In this document: positions 55,584 to 64,000 of the stretch, piece by piece | How the letters are laid out: the number at the start of each line of letters is the position of its first letter | How positions within the stretch are numbered: position 1 is the stretch's first letter | Source of the DNA: an uncultured Roseicyclus sp. | GTDB lineage: Bacteria > Pseudomonadota > Alphaproteobacteria > Rhodobacterales > Rhodobacteraceae | Length of the DNA: 64,000 nucleotides | Direction: 5' to 3' | Assembly: GCA_947494975.1 (NCBI GenBank) | Contig: CANLXA010000002.1 | Span: 186,001-250,000, forward strand | Position numbers and translations under genes: made by a program | Notes under the pieces: model-generated | Seen by the model: the letters and a program-made list of their open reading frames with translations, nothing else | What the model was told of the DNA's origin: nothing | The model's database searches: none

Positions 55584-56690
55584 ATGACCCATCCGCGCTA
55601 TACCCCGCTTGTCCAAACCCTGCCCGCAGCCGTTCCCTTCGTGGGCCCCGAAACGCAAGAGCGCGCGCGGGGCGCTGCGTTCAGCGCCAGATTGGGCGCG
55701 AATGAGAGCGTCTTCGGCCCGTCGCCCCGCGCGATTCAGGCAATAGCCGATGCCGCCAGCGACGCGTGGATGTATGGCGACCCGGAGGTGCACGATCTGC
55801 GATCGGCTCTGGCCGGGCATCACGGTATCGCCCCCGAAAACATTGTGGTGGGGGAGGGCATAGACGGACTTCTGGGGTATCTCGTGCGCTTGTTGGTGGG
55901 CGAGGGGGATGCCGTTGTCACGTCCGACGGGGCTTATCCCACGTTCAATTACCATGTGCAGGGGTTCGGGGGCGTCCTCTACAAGGTGCCGTATCGTGGC
56001 GATCATGAGGATCCCGATGCCTTGGTCGCGAAGGCGGCGGAGGTCGACGCAAAGCTGATCTACATCGCGAATCCGGACAACCCGATGGGCTCATGGCACG
56101 AGGCCGGGACAATTGAGCGCATGATCGCACAATTGCCGGAAGGCTGCGTGCTGGCGCTCGACGAAGCCTATGCGGATACGACCCCGGCCGGAGTGATCCC
56201 GCCGCTGGACCTGAGCCATCCGCGCGTGATCCGGTTCCGCACGTTTTCCAAAGCCTATGGGCTGGCGGGAATGCGGGTGGGCTATGGCCTGGCGCATCCG
56301 GATTTCATCACCGCCTTCAACAAGATCCGCAACCATTTCGGCCTTGGACGGGTGGCGCAGGCGGCAGCCTTGGCGGCGCTGGCGGATCAGGATTACCTTT
56401 CGAAAACCGTCGCCGATATCGCCTTGGCGCGGGATCGGATCGGAGAGATCGCCCGCGCAAATGGCCTTACCCCGCTGCCATCTGCCACGAATTTCGTCAC
56501 GATTGATTGCGGACGCGATGGCGACTTCGCCCGTGCGGTGTTGGCGCAACTCGTGGCGGGGGGGATCTTCGTGAGGATGCCCTTTACCTCGCCTCAGGAT
56601 CGCTGCATTCGCGTATCCTGCGCGCCTGACCCGGTGCTCGATGCCTTTGCGGAGGCGCTGCCCAAGGCGCTGAAAGGCGCCGCGGGTTAG
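55584..56690 (+). CDS. PLP-dependent aminotransferase, HisC-like
   Basis: 368-residue class I/II aminotransferase resembling histidinol-phosphate aminotransferase. Family features are ARLGANESVFGPSPRA, YGDPEVHDLRSALAGHHGI, VVGEGIDGLLGYLVRLLVGEGDAVVTSDGAYPTF, IYIANPDNPMGSW, and the PLP lysine K223 in FRTFSKAYGLAGMRVGYGL. ATG 55584 is preferred over an upstream in-frame start within the Tat-protein promoter region. Its stop interlocks (TTAG) with the stop of the convergent class V aminotransferase. No histidine genes are adjacent, so its substrate may be another amino acid. Confidence 0.85.
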   Translation: MTHPRYTPLVQTLPAAVPFVGPETQERARGAAFSARLGANESVFGPSPRAIQAIADAASDAWMYGDPEVHDLRSALAGHHGIAPENIVVGEGIDGLLGYLVRLLVGEGDAVVTSDGAYPTFNYHVQGFGGVLYKVPYRGDHEDPDALVAKAAEVDAKLIYIANPDNPMGSWHEAGTIERMIAQLPEGCVLALDEAYADTTPAGVIPPLDLSHPRVIRFRTFSKAYGLAGMRVGYGLAHPDFITAFNKIRNHFGLGRVAQAAALAALADQDYLSKTVADIALARDRIGEIARANGLTPLPSATNFVTIDCGRDGDFARAVLAQLVAGGIFVRMPFTSPQDRCIRVSCAPDPVLDAFAEALPKALKGAAG

Positions 56691-57889
56691 GCCGCCTCGG
56701 CGATCACCTTCATGGCGGCTTCCAGCCCGGTGGGGCCGTGTGGGATCTGAAGGGCGGACATACCCGCCTGAAGCCCCGCAAGCACACCCATCACCATCTG
56801 GCCGTTGACATGGCCCATATGGCCGATGCGCAGAAAATCATCGAGTGTGGTTCCCGGCCCATCCACCCCATCCAGCGGAATGCCAAGGGTCACGCCGTAG
56901 GAATGCTCCATCCATTCGCGCAGGCGCAGCCCGTTGCCGGGCCCAAAATTCACCAAAGTCACCGCGTTTGAACGCTTCACCCGTTCGGCGATATTGGCGC
57001 GGACGGGGCCGGCCTGGCCCCAAACCTCCAACGCCGCCCAGATCGCTTCGGCCAGCACCGCGTGGCGGCGCCAGACGGCGGGGATGCCTTCCTCATGCAC
57101 GATCATGTCGAGCGCCGTGCGCAGGCCATAGAGGTGATGCGTGGGCGCCGTGCCGCAGAAATAGCGATAGAAATAATCCGGATCGATGCGCGGTTGCCAA
57201 TCCCAATAGGGCGTCACCAGATCGGCGATGGCGCGGGCCTCATCGGCCTTGTCGTTGAAATAGACAAAGGCCATGCCGGGCGGTGTCATCAGGCCCTTTT
57301 GGGAGCCCGTGACCATCACGTCGACGCCCCAGTCGTCCATATGAAACTCATCACAACCCAGGCAGGCAATGTTATCCGACAACAACAATGCGGGATGTGC
57401 CGCGTCATCCAGACACCCACGGATGCCCTTGATGTCGTTCTTGACAGAGGTGGAGGTATCGACCTGCACCGCAAGCACGCCTTTGATCCGGTGCTCCGTG
57501 TCGGCCTCCAGCGCCTCGGACACCACCGCCAGGTCGACATCGGATCGGGATCCGAAATCCAGAAGCTGCACATCCAGCCCCAGAGCGCCCGCCATCTCGC
57601 CCCAGTTGACGCCAAAGCGGCCCGTACCAAGGACCAGCACCTTGTCACCGCGGCTGAAGCAATTCGTCAGTGCCGCTTCCCATGACCCGTGGCCATTGCA
57701 GATATACATCGCCACGTTGTGCCGGGTGCCGCCGACGGTTTTGAGATCCGGGACGATCGTTTCGACCATATCCACCAATTCGCCGCGGTATATGTTCGGC
57801 GCGGGGCGGTGCATCGCCTGCAAGACCCGGTCGGGCATGACGGATGGACCTGGGATGGCGAGGTAGTGGCGACCATTTGCGAGGGTCAT
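56687..57889 (-). CDS. Class V aminotransferase (serine/alanine-glyoxylate type)
   Basis: 400-residue PLP enzyme of the alanine-glyoxylate/serine-glyoxylate/phosphonopyruvate aminotransferase group. The start YLAIPGPSVMPDRVLQAMHRPAPNIYRGELVDMV and the loop GHGSWEAALTNCFSRGDKVLVLGTGRFG are typical. The PLP lysine is K198 in VMVTGSQKGLMTPPGMAFVYF. IGHMGHVNGQMVMGVLAGLQAG near the end matches the serine-glyoxylate branch, used in photorespiration-like or serine-cycle metabolism. It starts at ATG 57889 and is divergent from ygfZ across 120 bp. The amino donor cannot be determined from sequence. Confidence 0.88.
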   Translation of the reverse strand: MTLANGRHYLAIPGPSVMPDRVLQAMHRPAPNIYRGELVDMVETIVPDLKTVGGTRHNVAMYICNGHGSWEAALTNCFSRGDKVLVLGTGRFGVNWGEMAGALGLDVQLLDFGSRSDVDLAVVSEALEADTEHRIKGVLAVQVDTSTSVKNDIKGIRGCLDDAAHPALLLSDNIACLGCDEFHMDDWGVDVMVTGSQKGLMTPPGMAFVYFNDKADEARAIADLVTPYWDWQPRIDPDYFYRYFCGTAPTHHLYGLRTALDMIVHEEGIPAVWRRHAVLAEAIWAALEVWGQAGPVRANIAERVKRSNAVTLVNFGPGNGLRLREWMEHSYGVTLGIPLDGVDGPGTTLDDFLRIGHMGHVNGQMVMGVLAGLQAGMSALQIPHGPTGLEAAMKVIAEAA

Positions 57890-58009
57890 GGACGGCTCCG
57901 GGAGTTACGTGCGATGAGGCCAGAGGTATCGCGGCCCCCATAGGCGGTCAACGTTGCGCAGGGCGCGGCTGATGATTAGCTGTGATGTCTCAAATCACCG
58001 GAGGTGAAC

Positions 58010-58762
58010 ATGCAAGGCGAACGGGCAGAGGATCGGGTGGTCCTGCGGATTGGCGGGGCCGATGCGCACAGCTTTCTGCACGGGCTGGTCACGCATGATC
58101 CGGGTGACGGGTTGACCTATTCCGCGCTGCTGACGCCGCAGGGCAAGTACCTTGCCGATTTCTTCTTGCTGGACCGCGGAGACGATCTGCTTCTGGATGT
58201 GAAGGACGTGTTGGCGTCGGATTTGATCCAGCGCCTGTCGATGTACCGCCTGCGCGCCGATGTGGTGATTGAAGAGGCTGGTCTTGGTGTTGTCCGGGGC
58301 GTTGGTAATGCGCCCGACGGTGCTTACACGGATCCGCGCAGCCCGTCCTTGGGCTGGCGCGTCTACGGCGTCGAAGGGGGCGATCCGACGATAGATTGGG
58401 ACGCCATTCGCGTGGCCGAGTGTGTACCGGAAACCGGTGTGGAGTTGATCCCGAACGAGACCTACATTCTGGAAGCAGGCTTTGACCGGTTGTCGGGCGT
58501 CGACTATCGAAAGGGGTGCTACGTCGGGCAGGAAGTCACCGCGCGGATGAAGCACAAGACGGAGTTGAAGAAGGGCTTTGTGACCGTCGATGTAGAAGGT
58601 GCAGCGCCCGTTGGCGCCGAGATCACGGCAGGCGGAAAAGTGGCCGGGACGCTCTACACCCAAGCCGATGGCAAGGGGATCGCCTATCTGCGGTTTGGCC
58701 GGGCGAAGGGGCCGATGGAGGCCGGAGAGGCGCGCGTGAGTTGGTCCGGCACTGTTGTGTAA
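58010..58762 (+). CDS. ygfZ: YgfZ/GcvT-like folate-binding protein
   Basis: 250-residue YgfZ-family protein, a GcvT-fold folate-binding factor that helps assemble or repair certain iron-sulfur enzymes. The invariant motif KGCYVGQE is seen as DYRKGCYVGQEVTARMKH with C170. The folate-domain start SFLHGLVTHDPGDGLTYSALLTPQGKYLADFFLL is also typical. GGAGG at 58000-58004 gives proper spacing to ATG 58010; the GTG at 58004 overlaps that site and is rejected. The stop is 48 bp from the convergent ogt stop. Confidence 0.9.
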   Translation: MQGERAEDRVVLRIGGADAHSFLHGLVTHDPGDGLTYSALLTPQGKYLADFFLLDRGDDLLLDVKDVLASDLIQRLSMYRLRADVVIEEAGLGVVRGVGNAPDGAYTDPRSPSLGWRVYGVEGGDPTIDWDAIRVAECVPETGVELIPNETYILEAGFDRLSGVDYRKGCYVGQEVTARMKHKTELKKGFVTVDVEGAAPVGAEITAGGKVAGTLYTQADGKGIAYLRFGRAKGPMEAGEARVSWSGTVV

Positions 58763-58809
58763 GCATGTGGATAAAGGCGGGCATAGATCGCGTTTACTCT
58801 GTTCGGCCC

Positions 58810-59268
58810 CTAAATCAATAACCCCGCAGCGCCTTCATGTCGCAAAAGCCATACCTTTGTTTCCACACCTCCCGGTGCCGAAAAGCCGCCAAGGCCGCTG
58901 GCTGACAGGACCCTGTGGCACGGGATCAGGATCGGGATCCGGTTTGCTCCGCAGGCTTGCCCCACCGCTTGCGCGGGCAACCCGACCTCCCGTGCAATGT
59001 CGCCATATTGGCGTGTTTCGCCCATCGGGATGGCCAGCATCGCATCAAGCACTTTACCGGTCGCATCCTCCCGCCCATGGCGGATGGGCACGCTGAAGCG
59101 GTTCAAGCGACCATCGAAATAGGCCGTCAGTTCCTCGGCCGCCGCGCGCAGAAGCGGGCTATCGCCGGGCGCCTCGACGGCGGTCCACCCGGCCCGGATG
59201 ATGGCGCCATCTTGCTCTTCCACATAGACAGGCCCGATGGGGGTGTTGATGGAAATCCGCCGCGTCAT
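58810..59268 (-). CDS. ogt: Methylated-DNA-protein-cysteine methyltransferase
   Basis: 152-residue suicidal DNA repair protein that removes alkyl groups from O6-guanine. The acceptor cysteine C117 is in NRIPILIPCHRVLSASGLGGFSAPGG, and the DNA-binding helix region is MGETRQYGDIAREVGLPAQAVGQACGANR. The N-terminal domain is short and lacks an Ada DNA-binding or zinc region, so it is the Ogt type. ATG 59268 was used because the upstream in-frame extension runs into the DUF3253 gene. It is the final gene in the minus-strand run yghU-DUF3253-ogt. Confidence 0.92.
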   Translation of the reverse strand: MTRRISINTPIGPVYVEEQDGAIIRAGWTAVEAPGDSPLLRAAAEELTAYFDGRLNRFSVPIRHGREDATGKVLDAMLAIPMGETRQYGDIAREVGLPAQAVGQACGANRIPILIPCHRVLSASGLGGFSAPGGVETKVWLLRHEGAAGLLI

Positions 59269-59299
59269 TGCCAAAGTCTGCGCGCGTGGGCCCGTCACA

Positions 59300-59542
59300 T
59301 CAACCCGGATCCTGCGCCAAGCGGATCGGCCCCTGCGCCACAACCGGATCGACCGGAACGCCGCCTTGGGTAGCGATCAGCGGCAGGCCCGCCGCCACGC
59401 GCCGCACATCCGGCATCAGGGCGCGCCAATCCTCCGACAGGGCGCGCGCGGCCTCGGAAGGGCAAAATGTCCTGCCCACCCCGCGGGCCGCCGCCAATTC
59501 TATCAGGGCGGCCGCGATGGCATCGTCGCTGACGTCAGCCAA
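59300..59542 (-). CDS. DUF3253 protein
   Basis: 80-residue protein of the DUF3253 family. Its core IAAALIELAAARGVGRTFCPSEAARALSEDWRALMPDVRRVAAGLPLIATQGGVPVDP is typical and looks like a small winged-helix-type domain; function is unknown. The most likely start is TTG 59542, overlapping the yghU stop by 8 bases. An in-frame ATG at 59581 would add 13 residues and overlap yghU by 47 bp. Only 31 bp separate it from ogt, which suggests co-transcription, and a role near DNA repair has been speculated but is unproven. Confidence 0.7.
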   Translation of the reverse strand: MADVSDDAIAAALIELAAARGVGRTFCPSEAARALSEDWRALMPDVRRVAAGLPLIATQGGVPVDPVVAQGPIRLAQDPG

Positions 59543-60398
59543 TCTTGTCTTGGGTGCGCAACTCGAAATCGCTGGCATCATGGCGTTCCAACAATTGCTC
59601 GTGCGGCTCCCCGGAGGTTCGGTTCACCATACGCCCACGCGCCGCAGCCGGGCGCGCATCGATGCGCTTGGCCCAATCGATGACGTTTTCATATTCATGG
59701 ACCGAGAGGAACTCACCGGCATTGTAGGACTCACCCATCACGGTGCGCCCGTACCACGGCCAGATCGCCATATCGGCGATGGTGTATTCGCCGCCCGCCA
59801 TCCATTCGTTTTTCGCCAGATGCTTGTCCAGCACGTCGAGTTGCCGTTTCGTTTCCATGGCGTAGCGGTTGATCGGGTATTCCATCGGATAGGGCGCATA
59901 GGCGTAGAAATGGCCGAAGCCACCGCCCAGAAACGGGGCGCTTCCCATCTGCCACATAAGCCAACTCAGCATTTCCGGACGCGTCTTGGCCGGGCCAAGA
60001 AACGCGTCGAACTTCTCAGCCAGATGCATCAGGATCGCGGCGGATTCAAACACGCGCACGGGCTCGGGCCCGGACCGGTCCCAGAGCGCCGGGATCTTGG
60101 AATTCGGGTTCGCCTCCACAAAGCCCGACCCGAATTGATCGCCGTCGCTGATGCGGATCAGCCAGGCGTCATACTCGGCGTCGGAATACCCGGCCTCCAG
60201 CAGCTCTTCGAACAGAACGGTGACCTTCACGCCATTGGGTGTTCCAAGCGAATAGAGCTGGAAAGGATGTTTCCCGACGGGCAATTCGTTGTCATGGGTC
60301 GCGCCCGAGATCGGGCGGTTGAGAGAAGCCCACTCACCGCCGTTTTCCTTGTCCCAGGTCCAGACCTTGGGCGGGGTGTATTCTTCCTGACGGCTCAT
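59535..60398 (-). CDS. yghU: Glutathione S-transferase, YghU-type disulfide reductase
   Basis: 287-residue glutathione transferase of the Nu/YghU class. Nearly all landmarks of E. coli YghU are present: PPKVWTWDKENGGEWASLNRPISGATHDNELPVGKHPFQLYSLGTPNGVKVTVLFEELLEAGY, ANPNSKIPAL, ESAAILMHLAEKF, APFLGGGFGHFYAYAP, WMAGGEYTIADMAIWPWYG, RGRMVNRTSGEPHEQLLERHDASDFE. YghU binds two glutathiones and reduces disulfides or peroxides rather than conjugating xenobiotics. ATG 60398 is followed by the usual YghU N-terminus. It is the first gene of the run with DUF3253 and ogt. Confidence 0.93.
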   Translation of the reverse strand: MSRQEEYTPPKVWTWDKENGGEWASLNRPISGATHDNELPVGKHPFQLYSLGTPNGVKVTVLFEELLEAGYSDAEYDAWLIRISDGDQFGSGFVEANPNSKIPALWDRSGPEPVRVFESAAILMHLAEKFDAFLGPAKTRPEMLSWLMWQMGSAPFLGGGFGHFYAYAPYPMEYPINRYAMETKRQLDVLDKHLAKNEWMAGGEYTIADMAIWPWYGRTVMGESYNAGEFLSVHEYENVIDWAKRIDARPAAARGRMVNRTSGEPHEQLLERHDASDFELRTQDKIG

Positions 60399-60486
60399 GC
60401 GCGGGCCTCCGTTGTTGCGTTGCGATGCAAGCTAGGGCGGTCCGGCGCAAAACCCAAGGCGCAGGGGTATGTGCGCTGGCGAAGGG

Positions 60487-60882
60487 TCAGCCGCCCGCGA
60501 CCTGGCGCGCATAGTCATCGGCGTCGAACCACCCGCGAGACACCTGCACCTTGCCGTCCTCGGCCAGGTCCCATTCCTCCCATCCGCTGATGTTCAGAGC
60601 GTTTTTCGTACCCGCATCGTGGCCGGTAAAGGTCCACACAAAATTGGCATGGGTCCCCGCGACCCTTATGCCATCGCATGTCAGCGAGAGGTCCGGCACG
60701 TCCGCGTAGAAGCCTGCCGCCATATCGGCCACCCGCGTGCGTCCGGTCCAGGGATCGCCGCGGTTGATGATGATTTCGCCGTCTTCCGCATAAAACGAGG
60801 CAACCGCGTTGGGATCACCGGAATTCCAGGCGGCGGTATAGGCGCGGGCAATATCGGCGACGGCGAAGGCTGGTAGAGGCAT
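60487..60882 (-). CDS. NTF2-like (SnoaL-type) protein
   Basis: 131-residue protein with the nuclear transport factor 2-like alpha+beta fold. It shows VADIARAYTAAWNSGDPNAVASFYAEDGEIIINRGDPWTGRTRVADMAAGFYADVPDLSLTCDGIRVAG, then ANFVWTFTGHDAGTKNALNISGWEEWDLAEDGKVQVSRGWFDADDY. Such proteins include ketosteroid isomerase-like enzymes and small ligand-binding proteins, and no catalytic set is identifiable here. ATG 60882 has AAAGGAAG upstream; the longer in-frame extension overlaps the ileS terminator. It is a single-gene unit. Confidence 0.82.
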   Translation of the reverse strand: MPLPAFAVADIARAYTAAWNSGDPNAVASFYAEDGEIIINRGDPWTGRTRVADMAAGFYADVPDLSLTCDGIRVAGTHANFVWTFTGHDAGTKNALNISGWEEWDLAEDGKVQVSRGWFDADDYARQVAGG

Positions 60883-60940
60883 GGGGCTTCCTTTGGTTGA
60901 CGCATGAGCAGCCTTGTCAATCAACGGGGTGCTGTCCACG

Positions 60941-60968
60941 AAAAAGGGCGCGCCGTGGCACGCCCTTT
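60941..60968 (-). terminator. Rho-independent terminator of ileS
   Basis: AAAGGGCG (60943-60950) pairs with CGCCCTTT (60961-60968). Inner pairs GCC/GGC extend the stem with one mismatch. On the minus strand the hairpin is followed by TTTTT, the classical intrinsic form, 24 bp after the ileS stop. Confidence 0.85.
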
Positions 60969-60992
60969 CAGGATTGCTTCAATGGGTCCGCC

Positions 60993-63932
60993 TCAGCCAA
61001 GGGCGCTGTTGCATCGTCCGCAGACGCCCGGGTGGCCGTGTGCGCCGACATCCGGCAGGATCTTCCAGCAGCGTTGGCATTTTTCGCCCTCGGCCCGTTC
61101 GAACACCACGCCGACCGCTGCAACCTCGGGCAGGCGGAACGCCTCCGCCGGGCTGGGATCCGCGCTCAGGAAGATGCCGGACGTGATGGCGACATCCTCG
61201 AAGTCCACGCTTTTGAGGGCGTCCAGCATCGCCGCATCTTCGACGTGGATCATGGGCGCTGCTTCCAGAGATGCGCCGATCACCTTGTCGCGACGCTGGA
61301 TTTCCAGCGCGGCCGTCACCACCCGGCGGGCCGTTCGGACGCGGGCCCATTTCGCGGCAAGCTCGGCGTCTTTCCAATCCGCCGGTGTCTCGGGGATGTC
61401 GACCAGATGAACCGACGACTCATCGCCCGGGAACCGCTCCAGCCAGACCTCTTCCATCGTGAAGACCAGCACCGGCGCAAGCCAGGTGGTCAGCCGATGG
61501 AACAGGAGATCGAGCACGGTGCGGGCCGCCCGGCGGCGTGGCGTGTCGCCGTCGCAATAGAGCGCGTCCTTGCGAATGTCGAAATAGAAGGCACTCAGAT
61601 CCGTTGTGGCAAAGGTGAAGACTGCCTGGAATACGCCCTGAAAGTCATACTTCGCATAGCCATCCCGCACGACCTCATCAAGCTCGGCGACGCGGTGCAG
61701 CACCCAGCGTTCGAGCTCCGGCATATCCGCCGGCTCAACCCGGTCTGCCTCACTGAAATCGGCCAGGGAACCCAACATGAACCGCATCGTGTTGCGCAGG
61801 CGGCGATAGCTGTCGGCGACGCCCTTCAGGATCTCCGGCCCGATCCGCTGGTCGGCGGTGTAGTCGGTCTGGGCCACCCAAAGCCGCAGGATATCTGCGC
61901 CGTATTGGTCGACGATCTCTTGCGGCGCGATGATGTTGCCGACGGATTTGGACATCTTCATGCCCTTCTCGTCCAGCGTGAAGCCGTGGGTCAGCACCCC
62001 GCGATAGGGCGCGCGGCCCTGGGTCCCGCAGGATTGCAGGAGGGAGGATTGGAACCAACCCCGATGCTGATCGGTGCCCTCAAGGTAGAGGTCAGCCAGC
62101 CCGTCGTCGGACCCGTCCTCGCGGTCGCGCAGCACGAAGGCGTGGGTGGACCCGCTGTCGAACCATACGTCGAGCACGTCAAACACCTGCTCATAGGCAT
62201 CGTGATCGTGGTCATTGCCCAAGAACCGTGTCTTGGCATCTGCCGCGTACCAGGCATCGGCCCCCTCGGCCTCGAACGCTTCAAGGATGCGGGCGTTGAC
62301 GGCCGGATCGCGCAGCAGGAAATCCTCGTCACCCGGCTCCGCACCGACCTTCACGAAGCATGTCAGCGGCACGCCCCAGGCGCGTTGGCGGCTGAGGTTC
62401 CAGTCGGGGCGGTTCTCCACCATGGAGTAGAGCCGGTTTCGCCCGGTCTGCGGCGTCCACGTGACCAACTCATCGATTGAGCGCAATGCGCGTTCCCGGA
62501 TCGTCGTGCCATAGGTGTCGTCGCCGCCCACGGCCTTGTCGATCGCCGCGAACCATTGCGGGCGGTTAAGGCGGATGACCGGGGCCTTGGAGCGCCACGA
62601 ATGCGCGTCCGAGATCGTGATCCGCCTGCGCGCCAGAAGACGGTCAAACGAGACCAGCTTGTCGATGACGGCCTTGTTCGCCCCGCCGGGTTTGCCGTTC
62701 GGCTTGATGATGACCTCACCGCCGAAAAACGGCAGATCGTCGCGGAACGAGCTGTCGTCGAGGATGTTGTAGGTCATCTCCAGCTTGTGGGTCAGGCCGA
62801 TCTGGTAATCGTCCTCACCATGGCTGGGGGCTGTGTGCACAAAACCCGTGCCTGCATCGTCGGTGACGTGATCGCCGGGCAGAAGCGGAACGTCGTAATC
62901 CCATTCGCCCTTGGCTCCGTCCGCCCCCCGCAACGGGTGCGCGCAGGCCATGCTGCCAAGCTCATCCGCCGTCACGTCGCGCAGGCGGGTCCACTGGTCG
63001 GCTTCCAACCGCATCGCGGCGAAGGCGTCTTCGGCCAGGGCATCAGCGATCAGGTAGCGGTCACCGGTTTTGGCCCAACATTCCTCGGGCGTTCCGGTCA
63101 CTTCATAAAGGCCATAGCTTATCTTTGGTCCGAAGCAGATCGCCCGGTTCTGAGGCAGCGTCCAGGGTGTCGTCGTCCAGATGATGACACGGGCACCCGA
63201 TAGATCGCCCATGGCGGCGACCTTGCCCTCGCCCTTAGAAACAGCGTCGGTTTCTGACAGCAGCGCGAACGGCACCCAAACCGCGTCGGTCTGGCGGTCG
63301 TGATACTCCACCTCGGCTTCGGCCAGCGCGGTTTTCTCCACGGGCGACCACATCACCGGCATCGAGCCACGATAGAGCGCGCCGTTCATGAGAAACTTCA
63401 TGAACTCTTCCGCGATCACCCGCTCGGCGTGGTAATCCATTGTCAGGTAGGGTTTGTCCCACGTGCCTTCGACGCCCAGGCGTTTGAACTCATCGCGCTG
63501 CACGTCGATCCAGCCCTCGGCGAAGGCGCGGCATTCGCGGCGAAACTCGACGACGTCAACCGCATCCTTGTCGCGCCCCTTCTGACGGTATTGCTCCTCG
63601 ATCTTCCATTCGATGGGCAGGCCGTGGCAATCCCAGCCGGGGATGTAACGCGCATCATGGCCCAACATCTGCTGCGAGCGGACGACCATATCCTTGAGGA
63701 TCTTGTTGAGCGCGTGGCCGATATGCAGATGCCCGTTGGCATAGGGCGGGCCATCGTGGAGGGTGAAGGGCGGGCGGCCGGTCTTGGCACGCAGTTGGCC
63801 ATAGATGTCCATCTTGTCCCAACGCGCCAGCCAGCCGGGCTCGCGTTTGGGCAGGCCCGCGCGCATCGGGAAATCGGTCTTCGGCAGGTTCAGCGTGGAT
63901 TTGTAATCCACCGCAGGTGTCTCAGCGCACAT
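60993..63932 (-). CDS. ileS: Isoleucyl-tRNA synthetase
   Basis: 979-residue class I synthetase charging tRNA-Ile. The HIGH motif is [14 protein letters not shown] near residue 70 and KMSKS is [17 protein letters not shown] near 658. The editing domain carries [17 protein letters not shown] and [14 protein letters not shown]. The C-terminus has a zinc-binding cysteine set, [11 protein letters not shown] and [10 protein letters not shown], as in E. coli-type IleS. ATG 63932 has GAGGAGCG upstream; the in-frame ATG at 63947 would add MRSAQ and lacks a site. It is followed by a strong terminator. The promoter lies near or beyond the right edge. Confidence 0.96.
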   Translation of the reverse strand: MCAETPAVDYKSTLNLPKTDFPMRAGLPKREPGWLARWDKMDIYGQLRAKTGRPPFTLHDGPPYANGHLHIGHALNKILKDMVVRSQQMLGHDARYIPGWDCHGLPIEWKIEEQYRQKGRDKDAVDVVEFRRECRAFAEGWIDVQRDEFKRLGVEGTWDKPYLTMDYHAERVIAEEFMKFLMNGALYRGSMPVMWSPVEKTALAEAEVEYHDRQTDAVWVPFALLSETDAVSKGEGKVAAMGDLSGARVIIWTTTPWTLPQNRAICFGPKISYGLYEVTGTPEECWAKTGDRYLIADALAEDAFAAMRLEADQWTRLRDVTADELGSMACAHPLRGADGAKGEWDYDVPLLPGDHVTDDAGTGFVHTAPSHGEDDYQIGLTHKLEMTYNILDDSSFRDDLPFFGGEVIIKPNGKPGGANKAVIDKLVSFDRLLARRRITISDAHSWRSKAPVIRLNRPQWFAAIDKAVGGDDTYGTTIRERALRSIDELVTWTPQTGRNRLYSMVENRPDWNLSRQRAWGVPLTCFVKVGAEPGDEDFLLRDPAVNARILEAFEAEGADAWYAADAKTRFLGNDHDHDAYEQVFDVLDVWFDSGSTHAFVLRDREDGSDDGLADLYLEGTDQHRGWFQSSLLQSCGTQGRAPYRGVLTHGFTLDEKGMKMSKSVGNIIAPQEIVDQYGADILRLWVAQTDYTADQRIGPEILKGVADSYRRLRNTMRFMLGSLADFSEADRVEPADMPELERWVLHRVAELDEVVRDGYAKYDFQGVFQAVFTFATTDLSAFYFDIRKDALYCDGDTPRRRAARTVLDLLFHRLTTWLAPVLVFTMEEVWLERFPGDESSVHLVDIPETPADWKDAELAAKWARVRTARRVVTAALEIQRRDKVIGASLEAAPMIHVEDAAMLDALKSVDFEDVAITSGIFLSADPSPAEAFRLPEVAAVGVVFERAEGEKCQRCWKILPDVGAHGHPGVCGRCNSALG

Positions 63933-64000
63933 CTGGGCGCTCCTCATATTCGAATGTCATGTGGGGTGTAGCAGGGCGGTGCGGAGGCTCAAGCCCCGCG

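Noticed and set aside
60897-62480. Plus-strand open frame of 527 codons within ileS
   Set aside because: Antisense shadow of ileS; no domain, and its 5' part crosses the ileS terminator.

Overview
This is a GC-rich, densely packed chromosomal segment, most likely from an alphaproteobacterium of the Rhodobacterales (marine roseobacter type). The assignment rests on gene content and family resemblance only: a PutA without a DNA-binding domain next to a divergent Lrp-type PutR, a fused MnhA/MnhB antiporter subunit, a glgBCAX-pgm-glgP operon, tripartite tricarboxylate (Tct) transport, and a sarcosine/dimethylglycine dehydrogenase-like flavoprotein. I see no insertion sequence, prophage, CRISPR array, rRNA or tRNA gene. 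Genes are separated by short gaps or joined by ATGA, GTGA or TTG-type overlaps, which makes the operon structure easy to read.

Layout. 1-3.7 kb (-): Na+/H+ antiporter genes mnhAB-mnhC-mnhD, running off the left edge. 3.9-8.4 kb: a Tat-exported nucleotidase (+), convergent with a GcvT-type flavoprotein (-). 8.6-19.3 kb: a catabolic island of GntR, M24 peptidase and GAF genes (-), divergent from a ribose-type ABC transporter interleaved with an ATP-dependent hydantoinase/oxoprolinase pair and followed by a quinone-oxidoreductase-like gene (+). 19.4-32.2 kb: glycogen metabolism, with an alpha-glucosidase (+) converging on the six-gene operon glgB-glgC-glgA-glgX-pgm-glgP (-). 32.4-34.4 kb (-): a DAO-type flavoprotein and a uronate-dehydrogenase-like gene. 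34.5-38.5 kb: putR (-) and putA (+).

38.5-39.5 kb: a TetR gene divergent from a small membrane protein, sharing a 40-bp nested palindrome. 39.5-47.8 kb: the most interesting block. A TctD/TctE two-component system with an orphan periplasmic binding protein (-) is divergent from tctCBA, followed by a class III CoA-transferase and a short citrate-synthase-fold citryl-CoA-lyase-like protein (+). 47.9-51.1 kb: lactonase-like and ABM genes (-), then an HIBADH-type dehydrogenase and tRNA 2-selenouridine synthase (+). 51.2-64 kb: valS, small exported or membrane proteins, two aminotransferases, ygfZ, ogt, DUF3253, a YghU-type glutathione transferase, an NTF2-like protein, and ileS at the right edge.

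How it works together. The Tct block reads as sense, import, activate, cleave: TctDE (perhaps aided by the orphan binding protein) would control TctCBA uptake of a tricarboxylate, the CoA-transferase would make its CoA thioester, and the lyase would split it, bypassing classical citrate lyase. This is inferred from gene order and conserved catalytic residues, not proven. The hydantoinase island similarly couples uptake to ATP-dependent opening of a cyclic amide under a GntR regulator with a recognisable palindrome. Palindromes or repeats that could be operators are visible at four regulator-target junctions (GntR, PutR, TetR, TctD).
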